Shown: positions 16,645-24,564, numbered from the stretch's first letter. The stretch is 64,000 nt of DNA from Anaerorhabdus sp036636695 (GCF_036636695.1 NZ_JAVWNW010000004.1), one strand, 5' to 3'. Numbers and translations: made by a program. The notes: generated by a model from the sequence alone, not told the origin.

Positions 16645-17091
16645 ATGAATAAATCGTATGTAATGCTTAAACCAGATTGTTTTGAACGGAATTTAGTAGA
16701 TACTTTAATTCAAGAAATCAAAGATAATGGATTTAGAATTGAAGCTGAAAAAGAAGTTGTGGTTGATGAAAAGAGAATTCTTAAACATTATGAGGAAGTA
16801 ATTGAACGTTTAAATTCTGATTCATTTAAAGAATCTGTTTTAAAGGCATTTGTAGGTAAGAAGGTTCTTGCATTAGAAATCACAAATGATACAGGAGATT
16901 GTGTAACAAAATTTAGAGAATTAATTGGTCCTACAGATCCAGCAAAAGCAGATAAAAATACATTGCGTGGGAAGTATGGAAATGATTCTATGGAGAAGTC
17001 AAAGGCAGAAGGTAGAATGTTAAATAATTTAATTCATGCTTCTGATAGCGAAGACAGTGCAAAAAAAGAACTTGGACTTTGGTTTGAATAA
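16645..17091 (+). CDS. ndk: Nucleoside-diphosphate kinase, divergent
   Basis: 148 residues; transfers phosphate between nucleoside tri- and diphosphates through a phosphohistidine. The family frame is clear: SYVMLKPDCFER at the N terminus, RELIGPTDPAKADKNTLRGKYG in the middle and the active-site His131 in NLIHASDS. It differs from ordinary NDK by KPDC instead of KPDG and by an insertion of several residues between GKYG and the active-site strand. An extended -10 (TGGTAGAAT near 16608) and AAAGGAG site precede it; the TfoX-N gene starts on its stop codon. Confidence 0.87.
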   Translation: MNKSYVMLKPDCFERNLVDTLIQEIKDNGFRIEAEKEVVVDEKRILKHYEEVIERLNSDSFKESVLKAFVGKKVLALEITNDTGDCVTKFRELIGPTDPAKADKNTLRGKYGNDSMEKSKAEGRMLNNLIHASDSEDSAKKELGLWFE

Positions 17092-17411
17092 TGTCAACTT
17101 CTTTAGACTATATTGAGTATGTATGTGAAAAATTAAATGATTTAGATATGCTTGTAAGCTACAAGAAAATGTTTGGAGAATACATGGTATACATAAATCA
17201 AAAACCAATTTTTCTGGTATGCGATAATACAGTGTTTGTGAAAAAACATGAATGTTTAAATGAAATTATGAAGAATGCGGATGTCGGAATTCCTTATAAT
17301 GGTGCTAAAGAACACTATGTTGTAGATATTGATCAAAAAGAAAAATTTCAAGATATAGCTATTTTATTGGAACCAATTGTCCCATTGCCTAAACCTAGGA
17401 AAAAGAAATAA
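17091..17411 (+). CDS. TfoX N-terminal domain protein
   Basis: 106 residues matching the N-terminal domain of the TfoX/Sxy family: SYKKMFGEYMVYINQKPIFLVC, then a C-terminal PPLP-like basic end. Only this domain is present; the C-terminal DNA-mimic domain of true competence regulators is missing, as is common for Bacillota stand-alone copies of unknown function. The start overlaps the ndk stop (TAATG), so translation is coupled. Confidence 0.8.
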   Translation: MSTSLDYIEYVCEKLNDLDMLVSYKKMFGEYMVYINQKPIFLVCDNTVFVKKHECLNEIMKNADVGIPYNGAKEHYVVDIDQKEKFQDIAILLEPIVPLPKPRKKK

Positions 17412-17418
17412 ATAAATA

Positions 17419-17452
17419 AAGTCTCTCTAGTAAGTGATAGAGAGACTTTTTA
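17419..17452 (+). terminator. Intrinsic terminator after ndk-tfoX
   Basis: Perfect 11-base stem AAGTCTCTCTA (17419-17429) with 17438-17448, then TTT. It may also serve the convergent murQ, whose side has a weaker T tract. Confidence 0.85.
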
Positions 17453-17472
17453 TGTGTATGGAAGGGGAATAT

Positions 17473-18381
17473 TTATTTATTAAAATTATTAATGGCATTT
17501 TTGAGAATTTGATCATTTTTTTCAAGAAGTTGATTCGCCTCATCTTTTGATAAATTTGTTAACTCCATGAGAATTGCTGTCTTCACACATTGCCCACTTT
17601 CTTCAAAAAGTGTTTGTGCACGCTGTGTTGAGCAACTGGTAGCTTCTTCAATAAAATGAATTGCACGAGCAACAAGTTTTTCATTAGTGGGGTTAAGATC
17701 AACCATAAGATTGCCGTAAACTTTTCCTAATTTAATCATTGTTGTTGTAGAAATCATATTGAGAATTAGTTTTTGTGCTGTGCCAGCCTTCATCCTTGTT
17801 GAACCAGTTATGACCTCTTGACCTGTAATAACATCGATTGGATAATCGGATACTTTACCAATTTTACTATTGCTTACACAAGCAATTGAACCTGTAATAG
17901 CACCTGTACTTTTTGCGTAGGCTAAAGCGCCTAATACATAAGGAGTTCTTCCCGATGCAGCTATTCCAATCAATATATCTCTTGAGTTAAAGCTTTCAGC
18001 TTTTAAATCTAATTCGGCAAGATTATAATCATCTTCTGAACCTTCTTTAGCTTTGTACAATGCGCTATAACCACCAGCAATTATTCCTTTTACTAAATCA
18101 TAAGATACGCCATAAGTAGGGGGACATTCAGCAGCATCAAGAAATCCAATTCTTCCTGAAGTACCAGCACCTATATAAAAAAGACGTCCACCATTTTTAA
18201 TAGCTTTAACAATTTCATCAACAAGCTCTGTTATTTTTGGAATTACTTTATTTACGCAAGATGCAACAGTTGCATCTTCTTCATTGATGAGATGCAATAT
18301 TTCTTCGGTTGAAAGAATGTCAATATTGGTAGTTTTCATATTTCTTGATTCGGTTTCTAGGTTTACTAAATTTAAGTGCAT
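17473..18381 (-). CDS. murQ: N-acetylmuramic acid 6-phosphate etherase
   Basis: 302 residues, the usual MurQ length. It cleaves the lactyl ether of MurNAc-6-phosphate to give GlcNAc-6-phosphate and lactate, a cytosolic step of cell-wall recycling or scavenging. The SIS-fold signature RLFYIGAGTSGRIGFLDAAECPPTYG, with the catalytic Glu in AAEC, and the second part GSTRMKAGTAQK are present. AAGGAG lies seven bases before ATG. It is divergent from an RpiR-type regulator, and a PTS and nanE follow on the other strand, giving a complete MurNAc-type island except for the IIA component and the later nagA/nagB steps. Confidence 0.95.
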   Translation of the reverse strand: MHLNLVNLETESRNMKTTNIDILSTEEILHLINEEDATVASCVNKVIPKITELVDEIVKAIKNGGRLFYIGAGTSGRIGFLDAAECPPTYGVSYDLVKGIIAGGYSALYKAKEGSEDDYNLAELDLKAESFNSRDILIGIAASGRTPYVLGALAYAKSTGAITGSIACVSNSKIGKVSDYPIDVITGQEVITGSTRMKAGTAQKLILNMISTTTMIKLGKVYGNLMVDLNPTNEKLVARAIHFIEEATSCSTQRAQTLFEESGQCVKTAILMELTNLSKDEANQLLEKNDQILKNAINNFNK

Positions 18382-18446
18382 AGTATTTTCTCCTTTTTTA
18401 TTATCATATCGTTTGAAAATAAAATTGCAATAAACTCATTTAAACT

Positions 18447-18461
18447 TGAAATAATGTTTCA
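18447..18461. promoter_or_regulatory. Probable RpiR/MurR operator in murQ-murR intergenic region
   Basis: TGAAA-TAATG-TTTCA, an inverted repeat midway between the divergent murQ and regulator genes. Its core GAAAYAATGTTTC recurs at 19336-19348 before the PTS operon, the only two copies noticed, which is what a dedicated local repressor would need. Confidence 0.6.
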
Positions 18462-18495
18462 TAATATGATTTAATAAAATGCAAGGAGGGGTTCT

Positions 18496-19335
18496 ATGAG
18501 TATTTTAATAACATTAAGAGAATATCGCAATTTACCTGAAGCAGAAAACCAAGTTCGAGATTATTTATTAAAGAATTCAAAGGAAATAATCGATAAGTCA
18601 ATTTACGAATTAGCTGAAAAAACATACACATCACCAGCAACAATTGTAAGACTTTGTAAAAAGTTGGGTGTAAAAGGTTTTAGTCAGTTAAAGATTCAAA
18701 TTGCATCAGAAATTAAAGCATTCGATACGATACATTTAGATATTTTAGATACAACTTCAATAGCGAAGAATGATAGTGTAAAACAAATCATTGATAAAAT
18801 CACCAATATAAGCATTCAATCAATTGAAGAAACAAGAATACTACTTGATGAAAAGAAATTATTGAATTCTGCAAGAGAACTAATGAAAGCATCAGTAATT
18901 GATTTTTATGGAGTTGGTGCAAGTAATACGGTTGCTTTTGATGCGGCATATAAATTTATGCGTATTGGAAAGAGTGTATCATGCTTTCAATTGTCAGATA
19001 GACAAATTGTTCAAGCTATTAACTCTGATAAGAATCATGTAGGTGTTTTGTTTTCATATTCAGGTGAAACAAGAGAAATTATCGAAATGGCTAAAACGCT
19101 ACAAGATAATGCAGTAACAACTATAGCTATAACATGTAGTACAAAGAGCACATTAGCAGACCTATGCGATTTTGCATTGTTTGTAAGTTCAAAGGAAACA
19201 ATTTTTCGAAGTGGAGCAATGTCGTCGAGAACAGCGCAATTATATATCGTAGATATCCTCTATTCTATCTGTACTTCTTTGGATTATGACAGATCGGTAA
19301 AAAATGTTAATAAGACAAGAATTATTTCTAAATAA
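18496..19335 (+). CDS. RpiR-family regulator (MurR-like)
   Basis: 279 residues. An N-terminal RpiR-type helix-turn-helix domain (about 1-77, with ELAEKTYTSPATIVRLCKKLGVKGFSQLK) is followed by a SIS sugar-isomerase-like sensor (about 110-250, DFYGVGASNTVAFDA and FSYSGETREIIEMAK). Such proteins sense a sugar phosphate; next to murQ, MurNAc-6-phosphate or GlcNAc-6-phosphate is the likely effector. AGGAGGGG precedes ATG. It is divergent from murQ and 84 bases ahead of the PTS operon, both of which carry the same palindrome. Confidence 0.9.
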   Translation: MSILITLREYRNLPEAENQVRDYLLKNSKEIIDKSIYELAEKTYTSPATIVRLCKKLGVKGFSQLKIQIASEIKAFDTIHLDILDTTSIAKNDSVKQIIDKITNISIQSIEETRILLDEKKLLNSARELMKASVIDFYGVGASNTVAFDAAYKFMRIGKSVSCFQLSDRQIVQAINSDKNHVGVLFSYSGETREIIEMAKTLQDNAVTTIAITCSTKSTLADLCDFALFVSSKETIFRSGAMSSRTAQLYIVDILYSICTSLDYDRSVKNVNKTRIISK

Positions 19336-19348
19336 GAAACAATGTTTC
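19336..19348. promoter_or_regulatory. Second RpiR/MurR operator candidate
   Basis: GAAACAATGTTTC is a perfect 13-base palindrome directly after the regulator stop and ahead of the PTS operon; it shares all but one base with the copy at 18448-18460. Confidence 0.6.
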
Positions 19349-19419
19349 GTTTCTCTCTCAAACTATTGAAAGATTAATTTATAAAAGTAAACTGGAGTCA
19401 AAGGAAAGGAAGGGCTTAC

Positions 19420-19884
19420 ATGATTAGCTTAGCGAGAATTGACGAGCGACTTATTCACGGGCAAGTTGCTTATTCATGGACAATGGCATATAAAAGCGAT
19501 GCAATTATGGTCATTGATGATGAAGTATCCCAAGATCAATTCCAAAAAGATTTGTTGGCATTCGCATGTCCAAAAGATATGAAATGCTTGGTAGTAAATG
19601 AAACAAGAGCTGTTGAACTTCTGCAAAAATATGAGGGTAAAAAAATATTTGTTGTAGTAAAGCATCCGAAAGTTCTATTAAACATTGTGAAAAATGGTGT
19701 TGAACTAAAAAGCATAAATGTTGGCGGATTATATTTCAAAGAAGATAGAAAGCAATGTACTAAAACAGTTTATGTTGATGAGGAAATGGTTTGTATCTTT
19801 AAAGAATTAAACAGCTTAGGTGTTGAACTTGATACAAGAACAACACCATCGGATGAATCACAAGATTTAATTAAACTATTATAA
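19420..19884 (+). CDS. PTS mannose-family EIIB
   Basis: 154 residues of the mannose/fructose/sorbose IIB type. The phosphorylated His13 lies in the signature RIDERLIHGQV. The protein takes phosphate from IIA and passes it to the sugar at the IIC-IID membrane complex. AAAGGAAGG precedes ATG. No IIA gene is found anywhere in the island, so the phosphodonor must be encoded elsewhere. Sugar specificity is inferred from murQ and nanE: MurNAc, ManNAc or GlcNAc. Confidence 0.9.
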   Translation: MISLARIDERLIHGQVAYSWTMAYKSDAIMVIDDEVSQDQFQKDLLAFACPKDMKCLVVNETRAVELLQKYEGKKIFVVVKHPKVLLNIVKNGVELKSINVGGLYFKEDRKQCTKTVYVDEEMVCIFKELNSLGVELDTRTTPSDESQDLIKLL

Positions 19885-19902
19885 AATAATGAGGAGAGAG
19901 AA

Positions 19903-21489
19903 ATGAATATAATAACTACATTATTACTAAGTGTATTTATTGCACTAGTAATTACAGAAAATTATGGATATGGTTACTGGATGATTTCCAGACCAATCTT
20001 TGCAGGGCCGGTTATTGGATTGATTATGGGGGATTTACCTACAGGGTTAATTGTAGGTGGTAGTGTTGAATTAATGTACATGGGAGTTCTTCCAATCGGA
20101 GGATCAGTTCCACCAAATGCTCAAATAGCAGGTATGCTTTCTACAGTATTTGCAATAACAAATGGTGGTAATCCAGAAATTGGTATTGCCTTGGCATTGC
20201 CAATTGGGTTACTTGCACAATTATTAATTATGTTTGCATGGAATATTAACATTTATTTAATGCATCGTGCAGATAAATATATTGAAGAAGGTAATATTAA
20301 GAAAGTTGAAATGACGCATTTATTAGGGTTACCAATTTTCTTTACAGTTTTCTTTATTCCAACATTTTTAGCAATTTATTTTGGGTCAGATTTTGTTAAT
20401 GGTATCGTAGCTGCAATGCCACCAGTACTAACTGATGGATTGAAACTTGCTTCAGGTATTCTACCAGCAGTTGGATTAGCGATGTTATTAAAAATGATGA
20501 ACTTCAAGAAGTATTGGCCATTCTTCTTAGGAGGTTTTATTCTTGCAGTTTATATGAATCTTAATGTATTGGCAGTATCTTTATTAGCATTCTCAATTGC
20601 ATCAGCCTTATTCATAATGAAAAATGATAAGAAATCAGATAAAGATGATTTTGATGACTTTGATGATGAGCCAGTTGTAGAACAAAAAGGTATTCTTACA
20701 AACAAAGAAATTAGAGGAACCTTCTTACGTTCATTCTTCTCAATGACTTCAATTAACTATGAACGTTATTGTTCTTTAGGATTCTGTTTTGCAATGATTC
20801 CAGCAATTAAAAAATTATATGCAACAAATGAAGAACGTATAGATGCATTAAAACGTCATAATGAATTCTTTAACTGTCATCCATTTACTGGAAATGCAGT
20901 ATTAGGTGTTGCTTTAGCATTAGAAGAACAAAAAGCAATGGGTAAACCAATTACAGCAGAGGCAATTTCATCTGCCAAAGCTGCATTGATGGGACCATTA
21001 TCAGGAATTGGTGATTCTGTATTTAAAGCAGTATTTATGACTATTTTTGCAGCTATTGGTGCTGGAATGGCATTAGAGGGTAATGCATTTGGACCAATTA
21101 TCTTTATTGTTCCTAACGTATTATTAAATGTAGGATCTCGTTGGTATTTTGTAAAATATGGTCATAAGTTTGGTACACAACTTGTAAGCAAAATGAGAGA
21201 AGCAAATATTATTGATCGTTTTGTTGAAGGTGCAACAATAGTAGGTATGATGGTTGTAGGAGCTATGATTGTTGGATTTGTAAAATTCCCAATTAATGTT
21301 GTTTGGATGTTTGGTGAAAAAGAAATTATTCTTATGGATTTGATTAACTCTATCATGCCAAGCATTCTACCATTCCTACTAGTGTTAGGCTTCTATGGTA
21401 TTCTTATGAAAAAGAAAAAAGGTATGTATATTTGTATTCTTCTAAGCTTTGCTTTGGGGATTATTGGGAAGGCAGTAGGATTATTCTAA
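19903..21489 (+). CDS. PTS mannose-family IIC-IID fusion
   Basis: 528 residues combining two normally separate membrane components. Residues 1-240 are EIIC (SVFIALVITENYGYGYW, GGSVELMYMGVLPIGGSVPPN, many membrane helices). Residues about 241-263 form an Asp/Lys-rich cytosolic linker (NDKKSDKDDFDDFDDEP). From about 264 the sequence is EIID: TNKEIRGTFLRSFFSMTSINYER, the KRHNEFFNCHPF block, and ALMGPLSGIGDSVF, ending in hydrophobic segments. The reading frame is continuous with no sign of a frameshift, and GAGGAGAG precedes ATG. nanE starts on the very next base. Confidence 0.9.
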   Translation: MNIITTLLLSVFIALVITENYGYGYWMISRPIFAGPVIGLIMGDLPTGLIVGGSVELMYMGVLPIGGSVPPNAQIAGMLSTVFAITNGGNPEIGIALALPIGLLAQLLIMFAWNINIYLMHRADKYIEEGNIKKVEMTHLLGLPIFFTVFFIPTFLAIYFGSDFVNGIVAAMPPVLTDGLKLASGILPAVGLAMLLKMMNFKKYWPFFLGGFILAVYMNLNVLAVSLLAFSIASALFIMKNDKKSDKDDFDDFDDEPVVEQKGILTNKEIRGTFLRSFFSMTSINYERYCSLGFCFAMIPAIKKLYATNEERIDALKRHNEFFNCHPFTGNAVLGVALALEEQKAMGKPITAEAISSAKAALMGPLSGIGDSVFKAVFMTIFAAIGAGMALEGNAFGPIIFIVPNVLLNVGSRWYFVKYGHKFGTQLVSKMREANIIDRFVEGATIVGMMVVGAMIVGFVKFPINVVWMFGEKEIILMDLINSIMPSILPFLLVLGFYGILMKKKKGMYICILLSFALGIIGKAVGLF

Positions 21490-22194
21490 ATGAATAAACA
21501 AGAAGTACTTAAATGCATAAAAAATCGCCTTATTGTATCATGCCAAGCTCGTGTAGGCTGGGCAATGTATGGTAGTGATATAATGGCAGCCTTTGCGAAA
21601 GCTGCTGAAGAAGGTGGCGCATGTGGAATACGTGCCACTGGTGCAGATAATATTAAAGCAATCAAGGAACGCGTAAACTTACCAATTATAGGAATTAATA
21701 AATGTTTCTCGAATGAATTTGACGTGTATATTACACCCACCTATGAAAGTGCAAAAGAAATACTTGATTGTGGTATAGAAATTATTGCCTTAGATGCAAC
21801 ATGTAGAAAAAGACCAAATGGCGAAAAAATAGATGAAATCGTAAAGAAGATTAAAACGAATTATCCTGACGTACTTATTATGGGAGAAATATCTACAGTA
21901 GAAGAGGCGAAAAATATTTTAAATTTAGGGTTTGACTTAATTTCTACTACACTTTCAGGATACACAGAGGAAAGTAAGGATATAAAGTCAGTCAACCTTG
22001 AATTGATTCGTCAAATCAAGGAAATTACCGATTTGCCAATTATTGCTGAAGGAAAAATAAAAACAGAACTAGAGGCACGGCAAACGCTTGAAGCAGGTGC
22101 ATATTCTGTGGTAGTTGGAACAGCTATTACAAGACCAGAAATAATTACACAAAGGTATGTAGAAGAGCTAAGTAAATTTCAACAAAGCCATTAA
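21490..22194 (+). CDS. nanE: N-acetylmannosamine-6-phosphate 2-epimerase
   Basis: 234 residues, a TIM barrel converting ManNAc-6-phosphate to GlcNAc-6-phosphate. Family marks are the N-terminal SCQA block, GGACGIRATGADNIKAIK, LPIIGINK with a catalytic Lys, IIALDAT and the phosphate-binding GAYSVVVGTAITRPE. The loop after SCQA (RVGWAMYGSDIM) differs from the LPGEPLY form I know best, so the specificity may be shifted. It abuts the PTS gene with no gap. The product joins that of MurQ, so both routes lead to GlcNAc-6-phosphate; no sialic acid lyase is nearby. Confidence 0.87.
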   Translation: MNKQEVLKCIKNRLIVSCQARVGWAMYGSDIMAAFAKAAEEGGACGIRATGADNIKAIKERVNLPIIGINKCFSNEFDVYITPTYESAKEILDCGIEIIALDATCRKRPNGEKIDEIVKKIKTNYPDVLIMGEISTVEEAKNILNLGFDLISTTLSGYTEESKDIKSVNLELIRQIKEITDLPIIAEGKIKTELEARQTLEAGAYSVVVGTAITRPEIITQRYVEELSKFQQSH

Positions 22195-22247
22195 AGAAAT
22201 AGTGAAAATATAGTGATTTTGATTATTATAAATTAAGTCATATTGCA

Positions 22248-22283
22248 AGGATGTACTTCTAATAACGGAGTACATCTTTTTTT
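22248..22283 (+). terminator. Intrinsic terminator after nanE
   Basis: Eight-base stem GATGTACT (22250-22257) with AGTACATC (22269-22276), flanked by A and T runs. Confidence 0.85.
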
Positions 22284-22360
22284 ACAGCAAAAACGGAAAG
22301 CCAATATAAAGACAAATTATTGATAATGTATTTAAAATAAATATTTCTTTTAATAACTTA

Positions 22361-22388
22361 TTGTATTCTAGGTGAATTATGATATACT
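22361..22388 (+). promoter_or_regulatory. Promoter of the structured RNA region
   Basis: TTGTAT (22361-22366), 16-base spacer and TATACT (22383-22388) with an extended TG at 22380-22381 region (ATGATATACT). Transcription would begin near 22395. Confidence 0.65.
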
Positions 22389-22394
22389 TTTTTT

Positions 22395-22650
22395 CGTGAT
22401 TGAATAAGGAGGGTTGCATTGGGTCATTCACATCCTAATTTTTAAATGGAGTAATCCATTTTTGAAGACAGACAATGTCTTTGACAATTGACCGAAGTTT
22501 TGAAACATAAATAGGCTACGGACAGCTGGGTCAAATGCCGAATTAGCGACAAGTGTTCTTGTTGGGAGTTTAAGAAACTCATTTATAAGTTTAAGTGCTT
22601 GTAAAAACAATAAGAGTAGTAAAAGTAATTACTTACTATATAGACTCAAG
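22395..22650 (+). ncRNA. Candidate structured non-coding RNA, class unassigned
   Basis: This gene-free stretch follows a good promoter and has no convincing reading frame. It can form several ordered helices: 22444-22450 with 22455-22461 closed by a GTAA (GNRA) loop; AAGACA with TGTCTT (about 22465-22481); GCTACGG (22515-22521) with CCG and TAGC (22538-22547, AAT bulge); GACAAG with CTTGTT (22548-22563, TGTT loop); GAGTTT with AAACTC (22566-22580); and a weaker GAGTAGTAA hairpin (22614-22647). TTGACC (22488-22493) pairs with GGTCAA (22529-22534), which lies in the loop of the GCTACGG helix, making a pseudoknot. The tmRNA, RNase P, SRP and 6S hallmarks I know are absent. The raiA-type RNA of Bacillota is one candidate, but I cannot recall its consensus well enough to assign it. 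Confidence 0.55.
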
Positions 22651-22750
22651 AAACCTAAGAAGTATAAATAAAACAGAAATGATAATAAATAAAACAAATA
22701 GGGGAAGTATACAAGTACAATAACTTCATTATTTTTTATAAGGAGAAAAT

Positions 22751-23566
22751 ATGAAAAAAATTATTGTATGTTTATTAACACTTATGGTTTTAGCGGGTTG
22801 CGCTCAAACTGCACCTACAGCTACACCAGCTGTAACTACTACACCTGTAATAGAGGAAAAAACAGATAATTATACAGATGAGATGAAAATCAATAAGGCT
22901 GTAGATTTAGAAGAGTATGGAGCTGATTCAGTTGAACGTGATGGTGATCATCCAGGATCTCCATATTTTAACCAACTTGATTTTTATAACATGGAATCTT
23001 CAGATACTTTGACTATTCTTCCAAAATTCAAAACTTACCAACAAACTTCAGAATGGAGTTGTGGTGTAGCAGCAGCATTAATGGTATTAGATTATTATGG
23101 AATGCTTGGTGAATATAATGAAGAAACATTAGCTGAGTTCCGTACAAATGGACTTGATTATGCAGCAACATCATTAGAATCAATGATTAAAATCTTTGAA
23201 GGTGTAGGAGGATTTGAACTAGATAGTACTTATAACTACACAGAAGAAAATTTTGATGAAATTAGCTTAGAAATGATTCAAGAAAATCTAAAAAATAATA
23301 TTCCAGTAATCGTTGCTTGGAATGATTGGGGTGGACATTGGCAAGTAATTATTGGTTATGACACAATGGGCACTGAAACAACACAAGATGATGTAATCAT
23401 TGTGGCAGATTCATATGACACTACTGATCATAATCAAGATGGTTATGGAATATATCCAGCTGAAAGATTCTTCTACAACTGGACAATGTATGATTTCTTC
23501 ACTGAAAATTATGGTATCAACGAAAGAGATCGTTTATTCATTACCGCAAAACCACTAGCTGAATAG
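22751..23566 (+). CDS. C39-like cysteine peptidase lipoprotein
   Basis: 271 residues. The signal peptide ends in the lipobox LAGC with lipidated Cys17, then a Thr/Pro-rich spacer, so the protein is anchored outside the membrane. The catalytic domain is papain-like of the C39 type: Gln and Cys104 in QQTSEWSCGVAAALMVLDYYG, His196 in GGHWQVIIGYD and Asp220 in IIVADSYDTTD. Substrate unknown; a cell-wall peptide or an extracellular protein is likely. AAGGAG precedes ATG. It lies about 100 bases after the structured RNA, which might be its leader. Confidence 0.85.
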   Translation: MKKIIVCLLTLMVLAGCAQTAPTATPAVTTTPVIEEKTDNYTDEMKINKAVDLEEYGADSVERDGDHPGSPYFNQLDFYNMESSDTLTILPKFKTYQQTSEWSCGVAAALMVLDYYGMLGEYNEETLAEFRTNGLDYAATSLESMIKIFEGVGGFELDSTYNYTEENFDEISLEMIQENLKNNIPVIVAWNDWGGHWQVIIGYDTMGTETTQDDVIIVADSYDTTDHNQDGYGIYPAERFFYNWTMYDFFTENYGINERDRLFITAKPLAE

Positions 23567-23593
23567 TATTAAATCTATTCGTATCAAAAACAG

Positions 23594-23635
23594 AAATGAT
23601 TTCATTTGAGTGTACCTCAAATGAAATCATTTTTA
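23594..23635 (+). terminator. Long perfect intrinsic terminator
   Basis: Perfect 17-base stem 23594-23610 / 23616-23632 with a five-base loop, ending in T residues. Symmetric enough to work in both directions. Confidence 0.92.
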
Positions 23636-23667
23636 ACTTGTGTTATTATTCATTAGGAGGAAAAACT

Positions 23668-24483
23668 ATGGCTTTATTAATAGATGCAATATTAGATACA
23701 ATTAAATTAATTCCTTTTTTGTTTATAACCTATATCGTTATAGAATGGATAGAACATAAAGCTAGTGAAAAACTCATTGTTGGAATACAGAAAACTGCAA
23801 AATTTGGTCCATTGCTTGGAAGTGGATTTGGGTTACTACCACAATGTGGATTTTCTTCAATTGCCTCTACACTTTATGTAACACGCGTTTTATCGCTAGG
23901 TACATTAATTGCGATTTACCTATCAACATCTGATGAGATGTTACCGATAATGATTTCAAACCAAGCACCGCTAGATTTGATAGTTAAAATATTAAGTATA
24001 AAATTTATAGTAGGTGTAGTAATTGGATATTTGATTGATTTGACATTAAGAAAGAAAAAGAAAGAAGAAATACATATTGACAACTTCTGTGAGAATGAAG
24101 AATGTCATTGTGATGAAGATGGAATATTTGTTTCGGCAATTAAACACACATTAAGAATTTCATTTTATATATTTGGGATAACTTTGATTTTGAATATTGG
24201 ATTAAACTACATTAATTTGGAAACTGTTTTATTATCATCACCATTTATGACAACAATAATATCTGCCTTTGTGGGATTAATTCCAAACTGTGCTGCATCA
24301 ATTGTCATAACGCAATTGTATTTAGATGGCCTAATGTCATTTGGAAGTATGATGGCAGGACTTTTGACAAATGCCGGTGTGGGATTGTTGATATTGTTTA
24401 GAATTAATCGTAACTTAAAAGAAAACTTTGGAATTGTTGGAATACTATTAGCTGTAGGTATAATCGTAGGATTATTATTCTAA
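23668..24483 (+). CDS. ArsP_2-type multi-pass exporter (putative manganese/heavy-metal transporter)
   Basis: 271 residues with about eight membrane helices. The signature run GSGFGLLPQCGFSSIASTLYVTR and the repeat-like LIPNCAASIVITQLYLDG place it in the putative ten-helix heavy-metal exporter family (PF11449 as I recall), often annotated as a manganese or arsenic exporter. The middle cytosolic loop holds a Cys/His cluster (CENEECHC) that could bind metal. ATG at 23668 follows TTAGGAGG; an in-frame start at 23596 would lie inside the previous terminator. Monocistronic. Confidence 0.75.
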   Translation: MALLIDAILDTIKLIPFLFITYIVIEWIEHKASEKLIVGIQKTAKFGPLLGSGFGLLPQCGFSSIASTLYVTRVLSLGTLIAIYLSTSDEMLPIMISNQAPLDLIVKILSIKFIVGVVIGYLIDLTLRKKKKEEIHIDNFCENEECHCDEDGIFVSAIKHTLRISFYIFGITLILNIGLNYINLETVLLSSPFMTTIISAFVGLIPNCAASIVITQLYLDGLMSFGSMMAGLLTNAGVGLLILFRINRNLKENFGIVGILLAVGIIVGLLF

Positions 24484-24498
24484 ATCATAGTTGTAATG

Positions 24499-24519
24499 AA
24501 AGCGCGGGGAGCGCTTTTT
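24499..24519 (+). terminator. Intrinsic terminator
   Basis: AAAGCGC (24499-24505) pairs with GCGCTTT (24511-24517), GGGGA loop, T tail. Confidence 0.85.
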
Positions 24520-24522
24520 ATA

Positions 24523-24550
24523 TTGACAAATTAAGATAATGTACTAGAAT
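24523..24550 (+). promoter_or_regulatory. Promoter of the marR efflux operon
   Basis: Consensus TTGACA (24523-24528), 16-base spacer, TAGAAT (24545-24550). Confidence 0.8.
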
Positions 24551-24564
24551 AGTTCTTATGTGAA

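Noticed and set aside
22395..22750. tmRNA, RNase P, SRP or 6S RNA identity for the structured region
   Set aside because: None of the conserved blocks of those RNAs that I know could be found; the helices differ.
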